Shown here piece after piece: positions 1-6,049 of a DNA stretch of 6,077 nt. Every line of letters starts with the position of its first letter. The first letter of the stretch is position 1. The notes below the pieces were generated by a model that ran no database searches, was not told where the DNA came from, and saw only the letters and a list, made by a program, of their open reading frames with translations. Position numbers and translations under genes: made by a program. This stretch comes from Candidatus Pacearchaeota archaeon (GTDB taxonomy: Archaea; Nanobdellota; Nanobdellia; Pacearchaeales; GW2011-AR1), in assembly GCA_003694055.1 (NCBI GenBank), contig RFLC01000092.1, positions 1-6,077 on the forward strand. The letters run 5' to 3'.

Positions 1-1668
1 TACATAAATTGATTTTTCTGCAATTTTCTCTAACTCTAAAACTTTATAGCCTTCTTCTGAAGACTCACCATCCTCCATTTCATTCTTTGGGATTTCAGTT
101 GGCAGACCTATCGGAAAGTAGTCCCAAGAAAACACCGGATGTTTTCCAGAGCCCAAATCTGAGATTAAGCAGCTATTTTTTCGAGTGAGGTAGCTGGGGA
201 AATAATTCTTTAGTTGTGAAATCTCTGATGTTTCTCCAGTTAAGAGCATGTCAAAGCCACCCATGCGGGAAAATCTTTTTATTTTTTGTCCCAGTTCTTC
301 TATTGATGAGCAAGTTGAGCATATCCACTCTTCTTCTCCGTCGGAGATTCTCCTCGTGACATTCTTGAGGGATTTGCAAATTTGGCACTCTTTAAGTTCT
401 CTGTTTGCCGAGGAATATCTTGGCAGGAAGAACTCTTCAGAGAGAAGGTTATTAAATTTGGCTAGTTTATCTGCTATCTTCACTTCTTTTTTGTTTTTTT
501 GCGTAGGGTAGTATCTGGAATATTCGTCAGGAAACATCTCTGTTATTTTAATACTTAAGAATACCTTCCCGCCAAAAATATCAAGTAGCTTTTCATTTAT
601 GTAGTTGCTTAGTTCTTTTATTTTGTCTTGCGTATTAGAGGTGTTGTGCGCTAAAATCAGGAAGTGCCCTCCACTGGCGAATAGGACATTAGCAGGGGAT
701 AGGCCAAGCTGCTCGCAAATGTATGCGGCGCAAATTTTGTTTAACGCCCATAGCAAATAGGACCTTGCTCGCAAGTGCTTTGCAGCGCTTTTGGATACTA
801 TATTATAAACGAAGTCCTGTATCCCGGAGAAATCTCCTTCAATATGTAAAAATATTTTTTTACGCATAGGGGAGGCATTTCTTTCAGTGGCGTTGTAGAT
901 TTCTTCCAACAATTTTTCTATATGTTGGCCTGTTTCTCTAGAGCTATTTTCTACCTTAAGAACCTTCCTATATGTATCGTTCAAGGCGTTGCGTAAATCC
1001 ACAAAATCCTCACCAGTTTCTATGTGTCGCAAGTATAGTGCAGCAGATAACGCAGTTACAATTTTTGTATGTGCGTACAGGCTTATTGTTGATTCTGTAG
1101 CATGTGCAGAGTCTGGGATGGCATATAAAAAATTTCTAAACACACTTAATATTTCATCAATCAGTTCATTAAAGGTTTCCTTATTTGCCTCTCTAAGCTT
1201 CTCCTTATATTCCTCATCTAATTTGTCTAACTGCCGGATGAATTCATTGAACCTTAGCTTATCAAAACTAAAATCTGTCAGGTCGTCAAGATACATGCTT
1301 GACATAAAGGTGTCATTGAGGTTGTCCGATATATTTTTGTGCACTTTGCTTTTGTCTGAAAATATAGATCTCAATGGTATTCTTTGAACACTTCTCTTTT
1401 CGTCTATGATTTCTCTTTGCATAGCAGTCATATTGTCTGCGATTCTGAATAATCTGGCAAGTAAGTCTGAGTCTGGGCTCCCGTTAAGAACTTCGAGAAA
1501 GCTTAGCTGTTCATTCGTGTTTTTAAAGCTGTTATTAACGATGCTTGTTGCTCTCTCTTCGTGCCTTCCACTGCCCTCTCCAACTCTGTGCGCAAACTTC
1601 CCTATATCATGGAACAAAGCACTCAAAAGAAGTCGTGCATAATCCTTCTCTGGCGCTGTTTCCGGCAT
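1..1668 (-). CDS. cas10: Cas10/Csm1, large subunit of a type III CRISPR-Cas effector complex (C-terminus beyond window)
   Basis: The frame stays open from ATG at 1668 to the window edge, giving 556 residues; full Csm1 is usually about 750-850. Cas10 is the signature subunit of type III Csm complexes, with an HD nuclease and a Palm cyclase that makes cyclic oligoadenylates on target RNA binding. Seen in order: HD motif FHDIGKF (residues 19-25), H36, ADNM (77-80), LYAHT (197-201), the Csm1 hallmark GDFSGIQDFVYNI (278-290) with KHLRARSY (297-304), FASGGHF (330-336) of the inactive first Palm, and a zinc finger with C428/C431 and C450/C453. The second Palm with GGDD is outside the window. The HD domain lacks the usual HH pair, and DH in the LYDH motif is AH. 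The start lies 20 bases after the cas6 stop in the same operon; no strong Shine-Dalgarno is visible. The motifs fit Csm1 (III-A) better than Cmr2. Family assignment is firm; the subtype is inferred. Confidence 0.95.
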   Translation of the reverse strand, partial: MPETAPEKDYARLLLSALFHDIGKFAHRVGEGSGRHEERATSIVNNSFKNTNEQLSFLEVLNGSPDSDLLARLFRIADNMTAMQREIIDEKRSVQRIPLRSIFSDKSKVHKNISDNLNDTFMSSMYLDDLTDFSFDKLRFNEFIRQLDKLDEEYKEKLREANKETFNELIDEILSVFRNFLYAIPDSAHATESTISLYAHTKIVTALSAALYLRHIETGEDFVDLRNALNDTYRKVLKVENSSRETGQHIEKLLEEIYNATERNASPMRKKIFLHIEGDFSGIQDFVYNIVSKSAAKHLRARSYLLWALNKICAAYICEQLGLSPANVLFASGGHFLILAHNTSNTQDKIKELSNYINEKLLDIFGGKVFLSIKITEMFPDEYSRYYPTQKNKKEVKIADKLAKFNNLLSEEFFLPRYSSANRELKECQICKSLKNVTRRISDGEEEWICSTCSSIEELGQKIKRFSRMGGFDMLLTGETSEISQLKNYFPSYLTRKNSCLISDLGSGKHPVFSWDYFPIGLPTEIPKNEMEDGESSEEGYKVLELEKIAEKSIYV

Positions 1669-1688
1669 TTGAGTAAGAGGAAACTCTA

Positions 1689-2399
1689 CTATTTTAATTT
1701 TTTTATCATGAACCCAAAACCGTAAGTGTTTTTTATGCCAAACCCCAGGTCAAAAACATAGTTGAGGACTTTCAAGCTCGTTTCGCTAAGCTTGCCAAAA
1801 CGAAACGATAAGGCATATCCTGCCACGGCAATGTCCTTGTCCTTTGTTGTGATGTTTTTTACAAGAAACCTGTTCTTAATCGGTTTTATCTTAACATTTG
1901 CGAATAAATTAATGCTTGTTATCGAGGTCTTGTTAAAGAAATTATATTTGTTTAGCAAATTTCTATTCAACAAGAAGATAAATCTCTCTCTTTCTTTTGA
2001 ATAATCAACGAAGTGTCCTTTCTCTTTGATTACAATTGGACTAACCGAATAAATGCAATCACCTCTCTTGAGTTGAATTTTTCTTATTTGTGCACCACAC
2101 AGTTCGAAAAAGCCCTCGCCTACTCCAATTTTCTCCCCTCTTCTGAAGGATAAAATTAGTTCAGAGATTACTTGTGGGAGTGGTGAGGCAATTGTTATCT
2201 CGTAAATTTTCCCTTGCTCTATTCTGTCTTTGACGGGATACAGGTTGCCAAAACAGAAAGGTTTGTAACCCTTGGAATCGTGTAAGTTAAGTGCCGAGAT
2301 TCTATTGTGAATAAAAGAGTTTATCGCAGAGTTAAATTTGTAGTAAAAATCCTTCACACCAATATCTGCCTTGCTTTTCAGCTTTATACTGATTCTCAT
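1689..2399 (-). CDS. cas6: Cas6, CRISPR pre-crRNA processing endoribonuclease
   Basis: A complete protein of 236 residues, close to the normal Cas6 length (about 240-260). Cas6 is a metal-independent endoribonuclease that cuts the repeat in pre-crRNA to give crRNAs with an 8-nt 5' tag, here presumably feeding the neighbouring type III complex. It starts with a RAMP/ferredoxin-like strand, then has the LHDSKGYKPF segment (39-48), which lines up with the catalytic region of Pyrococcus furiosus Cas6: H40 with H46 and K46 with K52. The third residue of that triad, Tyr31, lines up with H31. SVSPIVI (118-124) matches the conserved SPI core strand, and the C-terminal glycine-rich loop LGFGIKNTYGFGF (218-230) is characteristic. 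It is the first gene of the minus-strand operon; GGAG at 2410-2413 is a plausible ribosome site. Two stop codons (TAG TAG) end it. The alignment to P. furiosus is by eye from memory. Confidence 0.94.
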   Translation of the reverse strand: MRISIKLKSKADIGVKDFYYKFNSAINSFIHNRISALNLHDSKGYKPFCFGNLYPVKDRIEQGKIYEITIASPLPQVISELILSFRRGEKIGVGEGFFELCGAQIRKIQLKRGDCIYSVSPIVIKEKGHFVDYSKERERFIFLLNRNLLNKYNFFNKTSITSINLFANVKIKPIKNRFLVKNITTKDKDIAVAGYALSFRFGKLSETSLKVLNYVFDLGFGIKNTYGFGFMIKKLK

Positions 2400-2434
2400 T
2401 GTGAAGCGACTCCAGACTAAAGCAGTGCGCTAGA

Positions 2435-2442
2435 TTTATAAA
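2435..2442. promoter_or_regulatory. Palindromic archaeal TATA box shared by cas6 (minus) and the glycosyltransferase operon (plus)
   Basis: TTTATAAA is a perfect palindrome, matches the archaeal TATA consensus on both strands, and sits in the only spacer (2400-2473) between the divergent genes. With initiation about 24-27 bases from the box centre, the minus transcript would start near 2412-2414, leaving a leader of about 13-15 bases with GGAG before cas6. The plus transcript would start near 2463-2465, leaving about 10 bases before ATG 2474. No second TATA-like element is obvious in the spacer. The box and its position are seen directly; use in both directions is inferred. Confidence 0.65.
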
Positions 2443-2461
2443 CATCTCTGCATGTGGTTTA

Positions 2462-2465
2462 GAGG
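2462..2465 (+). promoter_or_regulatory. Shine-Dalgarno for the glycosyltransferase gene
   Basis: GAGG, followed by ATGAG, resembles the archaeal anti-16S sequence GAGGTGA and lies 8 bases before ATG 2474. It favours that ATG over the one at 2466, which is in another frame. If transcription starts near 2463-2465 the site would be at the very 5' end of the mRNA and might be incomplete, so either the start is slightly further upstream or the mRNA is close to leaderless. Confidence 0.5.
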
Positions 2466-2473
2466 ATGAGAAA

Positions 2474-3724
2474 ATGCCGGTTACTTTTGAGAAGATATTC
2501 ATCTATGGCCTGACATTTTTTAGCCTGTTTAACATTTTCTTAATCCTTTCTGTGTTTCTAGAGAAGCCGTTGAGGCGGAGGGCTTACAGCAGGAACAGGA
2601 AGGGGCTGCCGAAGGTTAGCGTGATAATCCCTGCTTACAACGAGGAAGAGCATATTGCTGAAACAATAGAGCATGTCCTGAAGCTCGACTACCCTCGCGC
2701 GAAGTTGGAAGTGATTGTTGTCGACGACGGCAGCAAGGACAGGACTTATGAGGTTGCAAAGAGGTTCGTTAAAAAGGGAGTGAAGGTGTTTAGAAAAAGG
2801 AACGGGGGAAAGGGGGGTGCAGTTAATTTTGGGATAAAAATAGCGAGCGGAGATGTGGTTGCAACGCTCGACGCTGATTCGTTCCCTGAGAGAAAGGCGC
2901 TTTTGAAGATGCTGCCTTATTTTGAGGACAAGCGAGTCATGGCAGTCACTCCTGCGATGCTCATCCATAGGCCCAAAAATTTCATTGAGAAAATTCAGTA
3001 TGCTGAGTATCTGTTTGGAGTTTTTTTGAGGAAAGTGCTGGCGTTTGTGAATGCAATCCATGTCACGCCGGGACCTTTCTCGCTTTTCCGGCGGGAATTT
3101 TTTGAGAAACACGGCTTGTTCGACGAGAAAAACATAACTGAAGACACCGAGATTGCGCTGAGGATGCAGAAGCATCACTACAAAATCGAGAACGCGCTAG
3201 ACGCGCGGGTTACAACCGTCGGGCCGAGCAAGTTTCGCAATTTGGTGAGGCAACGCCTGCGATGGTACACGGGCTTTGTCAACAACTCGCTGAAATACAA
3301 AGAACTCATGAACATTTACGAGTATGGTTTCATGGCGCTTGTTCTAATCTTCGCGTACGTTTCTGTAGCAACAGGATTTATGTATGTTGCTTACATCAGC
3401 TACAAAAACGCGCAGTCGCTTTCCAACTATTTCAATCAACTCTACCTGCTTGGACTTGACGCGCTTAACCCTGCAAATCTCTCCTGGGTTGAGTTTAGGG
3501 AAGGAATGCTGAATTACTTGTCTGACCCTCTAATTTTCCTCGGTTTGCTTGCAATTGTGACCGTGTTCTTGCTCATGGCACTTGTGAAAAGATACTCTGG
3601 GGATAAGACAAAACTCGTTCCTAGCCTCACTCTTTTCGTGATTTTTTACATCTTCCTCTACGTAAGCTTTTGGGGAGCAATATTTATTAACAAAGTTTTG
3701 TTAAGGAGAAAGGTAAAATGGTGA
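2474..3724 (+). CDS. Membrane-bound processive family-2 glycosyltransferase
   Basis: A 416-residue GT-A fold enzyme of family GT2, in the cellulose synthase / hyaluronan synthase / PgaC-like branch. These enzymes transfer sugars from a nucleotide-sugar on the cytoplasmic side of the membrane and often extrude the polymer. Seen: one N-terminal membrane segment (about 7-29), the GT2 opening VSVIIPAYNEEEH (48-60), VVDDGS (82-87) for nucleotide binding, the metal-binding DAD (133-135), TED (222-224) with the likely catalytic aspartate, QRLRW (260-264; the QxxRW signature of processive enzymes), then about three further membrane segments (near 284-306, 352-371 and 382-402). All catalytic motifs are intact. 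It is the first gene of a plus-strand operon, and its last 7 bases overlap the next gene. The sugar and product cannot be read from the sequence; a surface polysaccharide or glycan is the reasonable guess. Confidence 0.93.
   Translation: MPVTFEKIFIYGLTFFSLFNIFLILSVFLEKPLRRRAYSRNRKGLPKVSVIIPAYNEEEHIAETIEHVLKLDYPRAKLEVIVVDDGSKDRTYEVAKRFVKKGVKVFRKRNGGKGGAVNFGIKIASGDVVATLDADSFPERKALLKMLPYFEDKRVMAVTPAMLIHRPKNFIEKIQYAEYLFGVFLRKVLAFVNAIHVTPGPFSLFRREFFEKHGLFDEKNITEDTEIALRMQKHHYKIENALDARVTTVGPSKFRNLVRQRLRWYTGFVNNSLKYKELMNIYEYGFMALVLIFAYVSVATGFMYVAYISYKNAQSLSNYFNQLYLLGLDALNPANLSWVEFREGMLNYLSDPLIFLGLLAIVTVFLLMALVKRYSGDKTKLVPSLTLFVIFYIFLYVSFWGAIFINKVLLRRKVKW
3687..3704. repeat. Perfect 8-bp inverted repeat with 2-base spacer at the end of the glycosyltransferase gene
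   Basis: TTAACAAA-GT-TTTGTTAA: the two arms are exact reverse complements. It lies inside the last codons of the glycosyltransferase gene, directly before the AAGGAG ribosome site of the next gene. A 2-base loop is too tight for a full RNA hairpin, so the shape better suits a dyad protein-binding site, or it may be chance imposed by the codons. Confidence 0.45.
3704..3708 (+). promoter_or_regulatory. Shine-Dalgarno for the thioredoxin-fold membrane protein gene
   Basis: AGGAG within AAGGAG lies 9 bases before ATG 3718, inside the end of the glycosyltransferase coding region. It supports ATG 3718 as the start and, with the 7-base overlap of the two genes, suggests translational coupling. Confidence 0.65.
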
Positions 3725-4383
3725 GGTATACGAGAGAGTTTAAGGCAAGGATTGTGTTTGCGCTTGCGTTTGCTGTTGTCTTTCTCGCGTTGGCGATTTT
3801 AGCGGGAAGAGTTGTGAGCGATGCGCGCGCCCAATCAATTCGCAACTTGGAGGGAGAGATACGCACTGCGTTGGATGACTTCACGATAGCAACTGAGTTG
3901 AGAGGAGACATTTGCGCTTCTCAAACATATGTGGATTTGCTGACTCGCAAACTCGACGAAGAAGGCACGAAAATATCAGCGCTTGAGGAGAAGTATGGCA
4001 AGAGCCATCCGAGAATTGTCAACGCGAAAAAGCTCTACAATGTTCTGCTCTTGAAGCATTATCTCGCGGTAAAGGAGCTGAACGAGATGTGCGGAGCAAA
4101 CTTCACCACAATATTGTTTTTCTACTCAAACCAGCCGCTTTACAAAGACGTCTCAGAAGATCAGGGCATAATTCTTGGGCTGATAAGGAAGAAGTTCTCT
4201 GACAGGGTAAGGGTTTACGCGCTTGACGTTGACTTGGGGCTGGCGACAGTTGACTTTTTGCGAGAGAAGTATGGGGTTGAGAGCGTTCCTGCGGTTGTTA
4301 TCGACGGAAAAACTTACGGATATTTGACAAAAGAACAGGTTGAGGAGATTTTGTCGTCGGGAAATAAAAGTGAGGGGTTGTAA
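3718..4383 (+). CDS. Membrane-anchored coiled-coil protein with a thioredoxin-like domain lacking CxxC
   Basis: 221 residues. An N-terminal membrane segment (about 11-30, possibly an uncleaved signal anchor) is followed by a charged helical region (about 35-122) that probably forms a coiled coil, then a thioredoxin-like domain (about 129-215). In it, TTILFFYSN (130-138) looks like the first core strand, VYALDVD (166-172) the second, and VPAVVIDGKTYG (190-201) carries the typical cis-proline loop (P191). Where CxxC should sit there is SEDQG (146-150) with no cysteine, so disulfide chemistry is unlikely there. The only cysteines are C66 and C125, at either end of the helical region, where they could pair with each other. 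The layout recalls proteins of DPANN archaea that keep a CxxC before QG; that comparison is from memory. The gene overlaps the glycosyltransferase stop. The domain is probably extracytoplasmic. Function unknown. Confidence 0.72.
   Translation: MVRYTREFKARIVFALAFAVVFLALAILAGRVVSDARAQSIRNLEGEIRTALDDFTIATELRGDICASQTYVDLLTRKLDEEGTKISALEEKYGKSHPRIVNAKKLYNVLLLKHYLAVKELNEMCGANFTTILFFYSNQPLYKDVSEDQGIILGLIRKKFSDRVRVYALDVDLGLATVDFLREKYGVESVPAVVIDGKTYGYLTKEQVEEILSSGNKSEGL
4372..4377 (+). promoter_or_regulatory. Shine-Dalgarno deciding the enolase start
   Basis: GAGGGG lies 10 bases before ATG 4388. The same frame opens further upstream with TTG at 4340, but the 16 extra residues are cysteine- and arginine-rich and unlike enolase, whereas the protein from ATG 4388 begins MIIKKLAARAIRDSRG, the usual enolase N-terminus. 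A second GGAG (4384-4387) touches the ATG directly and is too close to serve. Confidence 0.6.
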
Positions 4384-4387
4384 GGAG

Positions 4388-5536
4388 ATGATTATAAAAA
4401 AATTGGCGGCTCGGGCAATTCGTGATTCGCGGGGCGAGTTTACTATTGAAGTGCAGGTGAATCGCTCGCGCGCTTCAGCACCTGCGGGAAAATCAACCGG
4501 CAAGCACGAAACTCCTGCATATCATCGCTCGCTTAAATGGAACCTTGCTCAACTCAACTCGTTTCAAGAGTTGCGCGGACTGACACTTGCTCGCTTTGAG
4601 GACTTGGAGAAAGTTGAGGAAACTATACGGCGGAAGTACAAGTTTAGAGATGCGAGGAAGTTTGGAGCAAACCCTTTGTTTGCGCTGGAATGCGCGTGCT
4701 TGAAGGAGATTGCGCGCGAGAAAGGAGTTCCGCTTTGGGCAGTGCTTAACGATAAAGCTAGGAAAATTCCTGTGCCAGTGGGAAATGCAGTTGGAGGGGG
4801 TCTGCACAGCCACAACAGAAACGCGCCGACATTTCAGGAATTTTTGGTTGTGCCGCAAGCGAGGAGTTTTAGGGAGAATTATGAAATAATGAGAAACGCG
4901 CATCGCTGGTTGAAGCGTCAGGTGCGTGCGAGGACAAAGAACGACGAGGGCGCTTGGCAAACTTCTCTGAGCGAGGAAGAGGTTTTTAGTGCGATGACTT
5001 CTTTGGCAAGGGCGAGGGTTGGAACAGACATCGCTGCTTCAAGTTTTTACTCTCGCGGAAAATATGTTTACAAGAACAAAGTGCTGCGCAAGCGCGAGCA
5101 GATTGAGTATGTTCTAAAGCTGATTAGGGAATTTAAGTTGTTTTATGTTGAGGACCCTTTGCATGAGGAGGATTTTGAAGGGTTTAGTTCGCTGCTTTCG
5201 CGCGCGCCGAGGGGGTGCATGATTGTTGGAGATGACCTCACGGCAACTCAACTTGAGAGGTTGAACCGCGCAATAAAGTTGCGTTCAATCAATGCGATGA
5301 TTGTCAAACCAAATCAAAACGGCTCGCTTCTCGAGTTAAAGAGGATAATTGAAACTTGCAAAAAGAATAGGATAAAAACTATTCTCTCGCACCGCTCTGG
5401 AGAAACTCTTGACAATGCGCTGGCAGATCTTGCAGTTGGATTTCAGACAGATTACATAAAGACAGGAATCTCCACTAAATGGCGGGAGGCAAAGCTCAAG
5501 CGTCTTGCTGAGATAGAGCGAGAGATTGTGAACTAA
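4388..5536 (+). CDS. eno: Enolase (phosphopyruvate hydratase), short divergent form
   Basis: 382 residues from ATG 4388; usual enolases have about 410-440. Enolase interconverts 2-phosphoglycerate and phosphoenolpyruvate in glycolysis and gluconeogenesis, in the cytoplasm and with Mg2+. The active site appears complete: loop APAGKSTGKHE (31-41; normally PSGASTG) keeping the metal-binding serine (S36), HSH (140-142), QEF (150-152), NDEG (185-188), TDIAASSFY (213-221), VEDP (254-257), GDDLT (281-285), VKPNQ (306-310), SHRSGE (334-339) and IKTG (357-360). Metal ligands D214, E255 and D282, base K307 and the H335-R336-S337 and K358 positions match the yeast residues by eye. The missing length lies in the N-terminal domain, between the loop and GANPLFAL (93-100). 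It is the last gene of the operon, 4 bases after the preceding stop. An enolase-superfamily paralogue with another substrate is possible but less likely. Confidence 0.88.
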   Translation: MIIKKLAARAIRDSRGEFTIEVQVNRSRASAPAGKSTGKHETPAYHRSLKWNLAQLNSFQELRGLTLARFEDLEKVEETIRRKYKFRDARKFGANPLFALECACLKEIAREKGVPLWAVLNDKARKIPVPVGNAVGGGLHSHNRNAPTFQEFLVVPQARSFRENYEIMRNAHRWLKRQVRARTKNDEGAWQTSLSEEEVFSAMTSLARARVGTDIAASSFYSRGKYVYKNKVLRKREQIEYVLKLIREFKLFYVEDPLHEEDFEGFSSLLSRAPRGCMIVGDDLTATQLERLNRAIKLRSINAMIVKPNQNGSLLELKRIIETCKKNRIKTILSHRSGETLDNALADLAVGFQTDYIKTGISTKWREAKLKRLAEIEREIVN

Positions 5537-5542
5537 GCGCGG

Positions 5543-6049
5543 TTATTCCTTTAGTTGGGCTTTGTAGCGTTCAGTTTCTCTATCTATTCTCCTCAGGGAG
5601 TAAATTAAAGCTGCGGCGTTCATGGCTGTAACTCCTGTTAAAACGCTCGTCGGAGGGAGTGGAGGGGAGTCAACTTCTACAATTGTGCTCTTCACATCGC
5701 TAGCTCTTGCCTCAATTGCTTCAAGCTTCTCTCCCAGCCTTTCTTGCGCTCTAGCGATTGCCTCGTTTTCAAGCCCTGCTTCGTCAGCAATTCTTTGTAA
5801 AGCTCGGTAGTCTTGCGCCACAACCACTTGTTGCTGTTGGAGTGCGTCAAGTTCTCTGTACAAAGGTTTCGCCACGTCGTAGTTGTAAGTCATTGCTGCG
5901 AGAGTTCCAAGCGCCCCAGCAACCGTGCCAACAAAACTCCTTCTAGCTAACCAGGCCCACCTTTTCACGTTTTCAAGCAGGTCGCTCAAGTTCTTCCGCG
6001 TGTTCTGCCTTTCTTCATTTTCTCCTTTCAATGCTATTTCTGCTTCCAT
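5543..6049 (-). CDS. Hypothetical protein with two membrane segments flanking a long helical (coiled-coil) region
   Basis: 168 residues, not recognised as a known family. The N-terminus (1-37) is hydrophilic and charged; a membrane segment follows (about 38-55, GTVAGALGTLAAM core). Residues about 58-125 are rich in Leu, Ala, Gln and Glu with a run of four glutamines (71-74) and look helical, likely a coiled coil. A short proline-rich turn (SPPLPP, 128-133) leads to a second membrane segment (about 134-151), then a charged tail. Both ends would be on one side of the membrane and the helical region on the other. It has no cysteines. Coding character matches the neighbouring plus-strand genes (many GCG codons), and the TATA box at the right spacing supports it as a real gene. 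It converges on the enolase gene with 6 bases between stops. Role unknown; a membrane-tethered structural or adaptor protein is a guess. Confidence 0.75.
   Translation of the reverse strand: MEAEIALKGENEERQNTRKNLSDLLENVKRWAWLARRSFVGTVAGALGTLAAMTYNYDVAKPLYRELDALQQQQVVVAQDYRALQRIADEAGLENEAIARAQERLGEKLEAIEARASDVKSTIVEVDSPPLPPTSVLTGVTAMNAAALIYSLRRIDRETERYKAQLKE

Noticed and set aside
989..1387. Plus-strand open frames inside 248-511, 989-1387 and 1406-1642
   Set aside because: They lie antisense to the continuous Cas10 frame, whose family motifs are unmistakable; the plus-strand translations are serine/leucine-rich with no recognisable domain.
1..1668. Frameshift or internal stop in cas10
   Set aside because: Translating the minus strand codon by codon gave one unbroken frame from 1668 to base 1; the gene is partial only because the window ends.
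1691..1707. T-rich stretch on the plus strand as a terminator
   Set aside because: It is the lysine-rich end of cas6 read from the other strand, and no plus-strand gene ends there.
2558..3178. 206-residue minus-strand open frame inside the glycosyltransferase gene
   Set aside because: The plus strand carries all GT2 motifs in order; the antisense protein has no domain and no promoter.
4340..4387. Upstream TTG start extending the enolase by 16 residues
   Set aside because: The extension overlaps the preceding gene, is unlike enolase, and ATG 4388 gives the canonical N-terminus with a Shine-Dalgarno at 4372-4377.
4493..4960. Minus-strand open frames opposite the enolase gene (155 and 83 residues)
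   Set aside because: Enolase active-site motifs are on the plus strand; the antisense frames follow from its codon composition.
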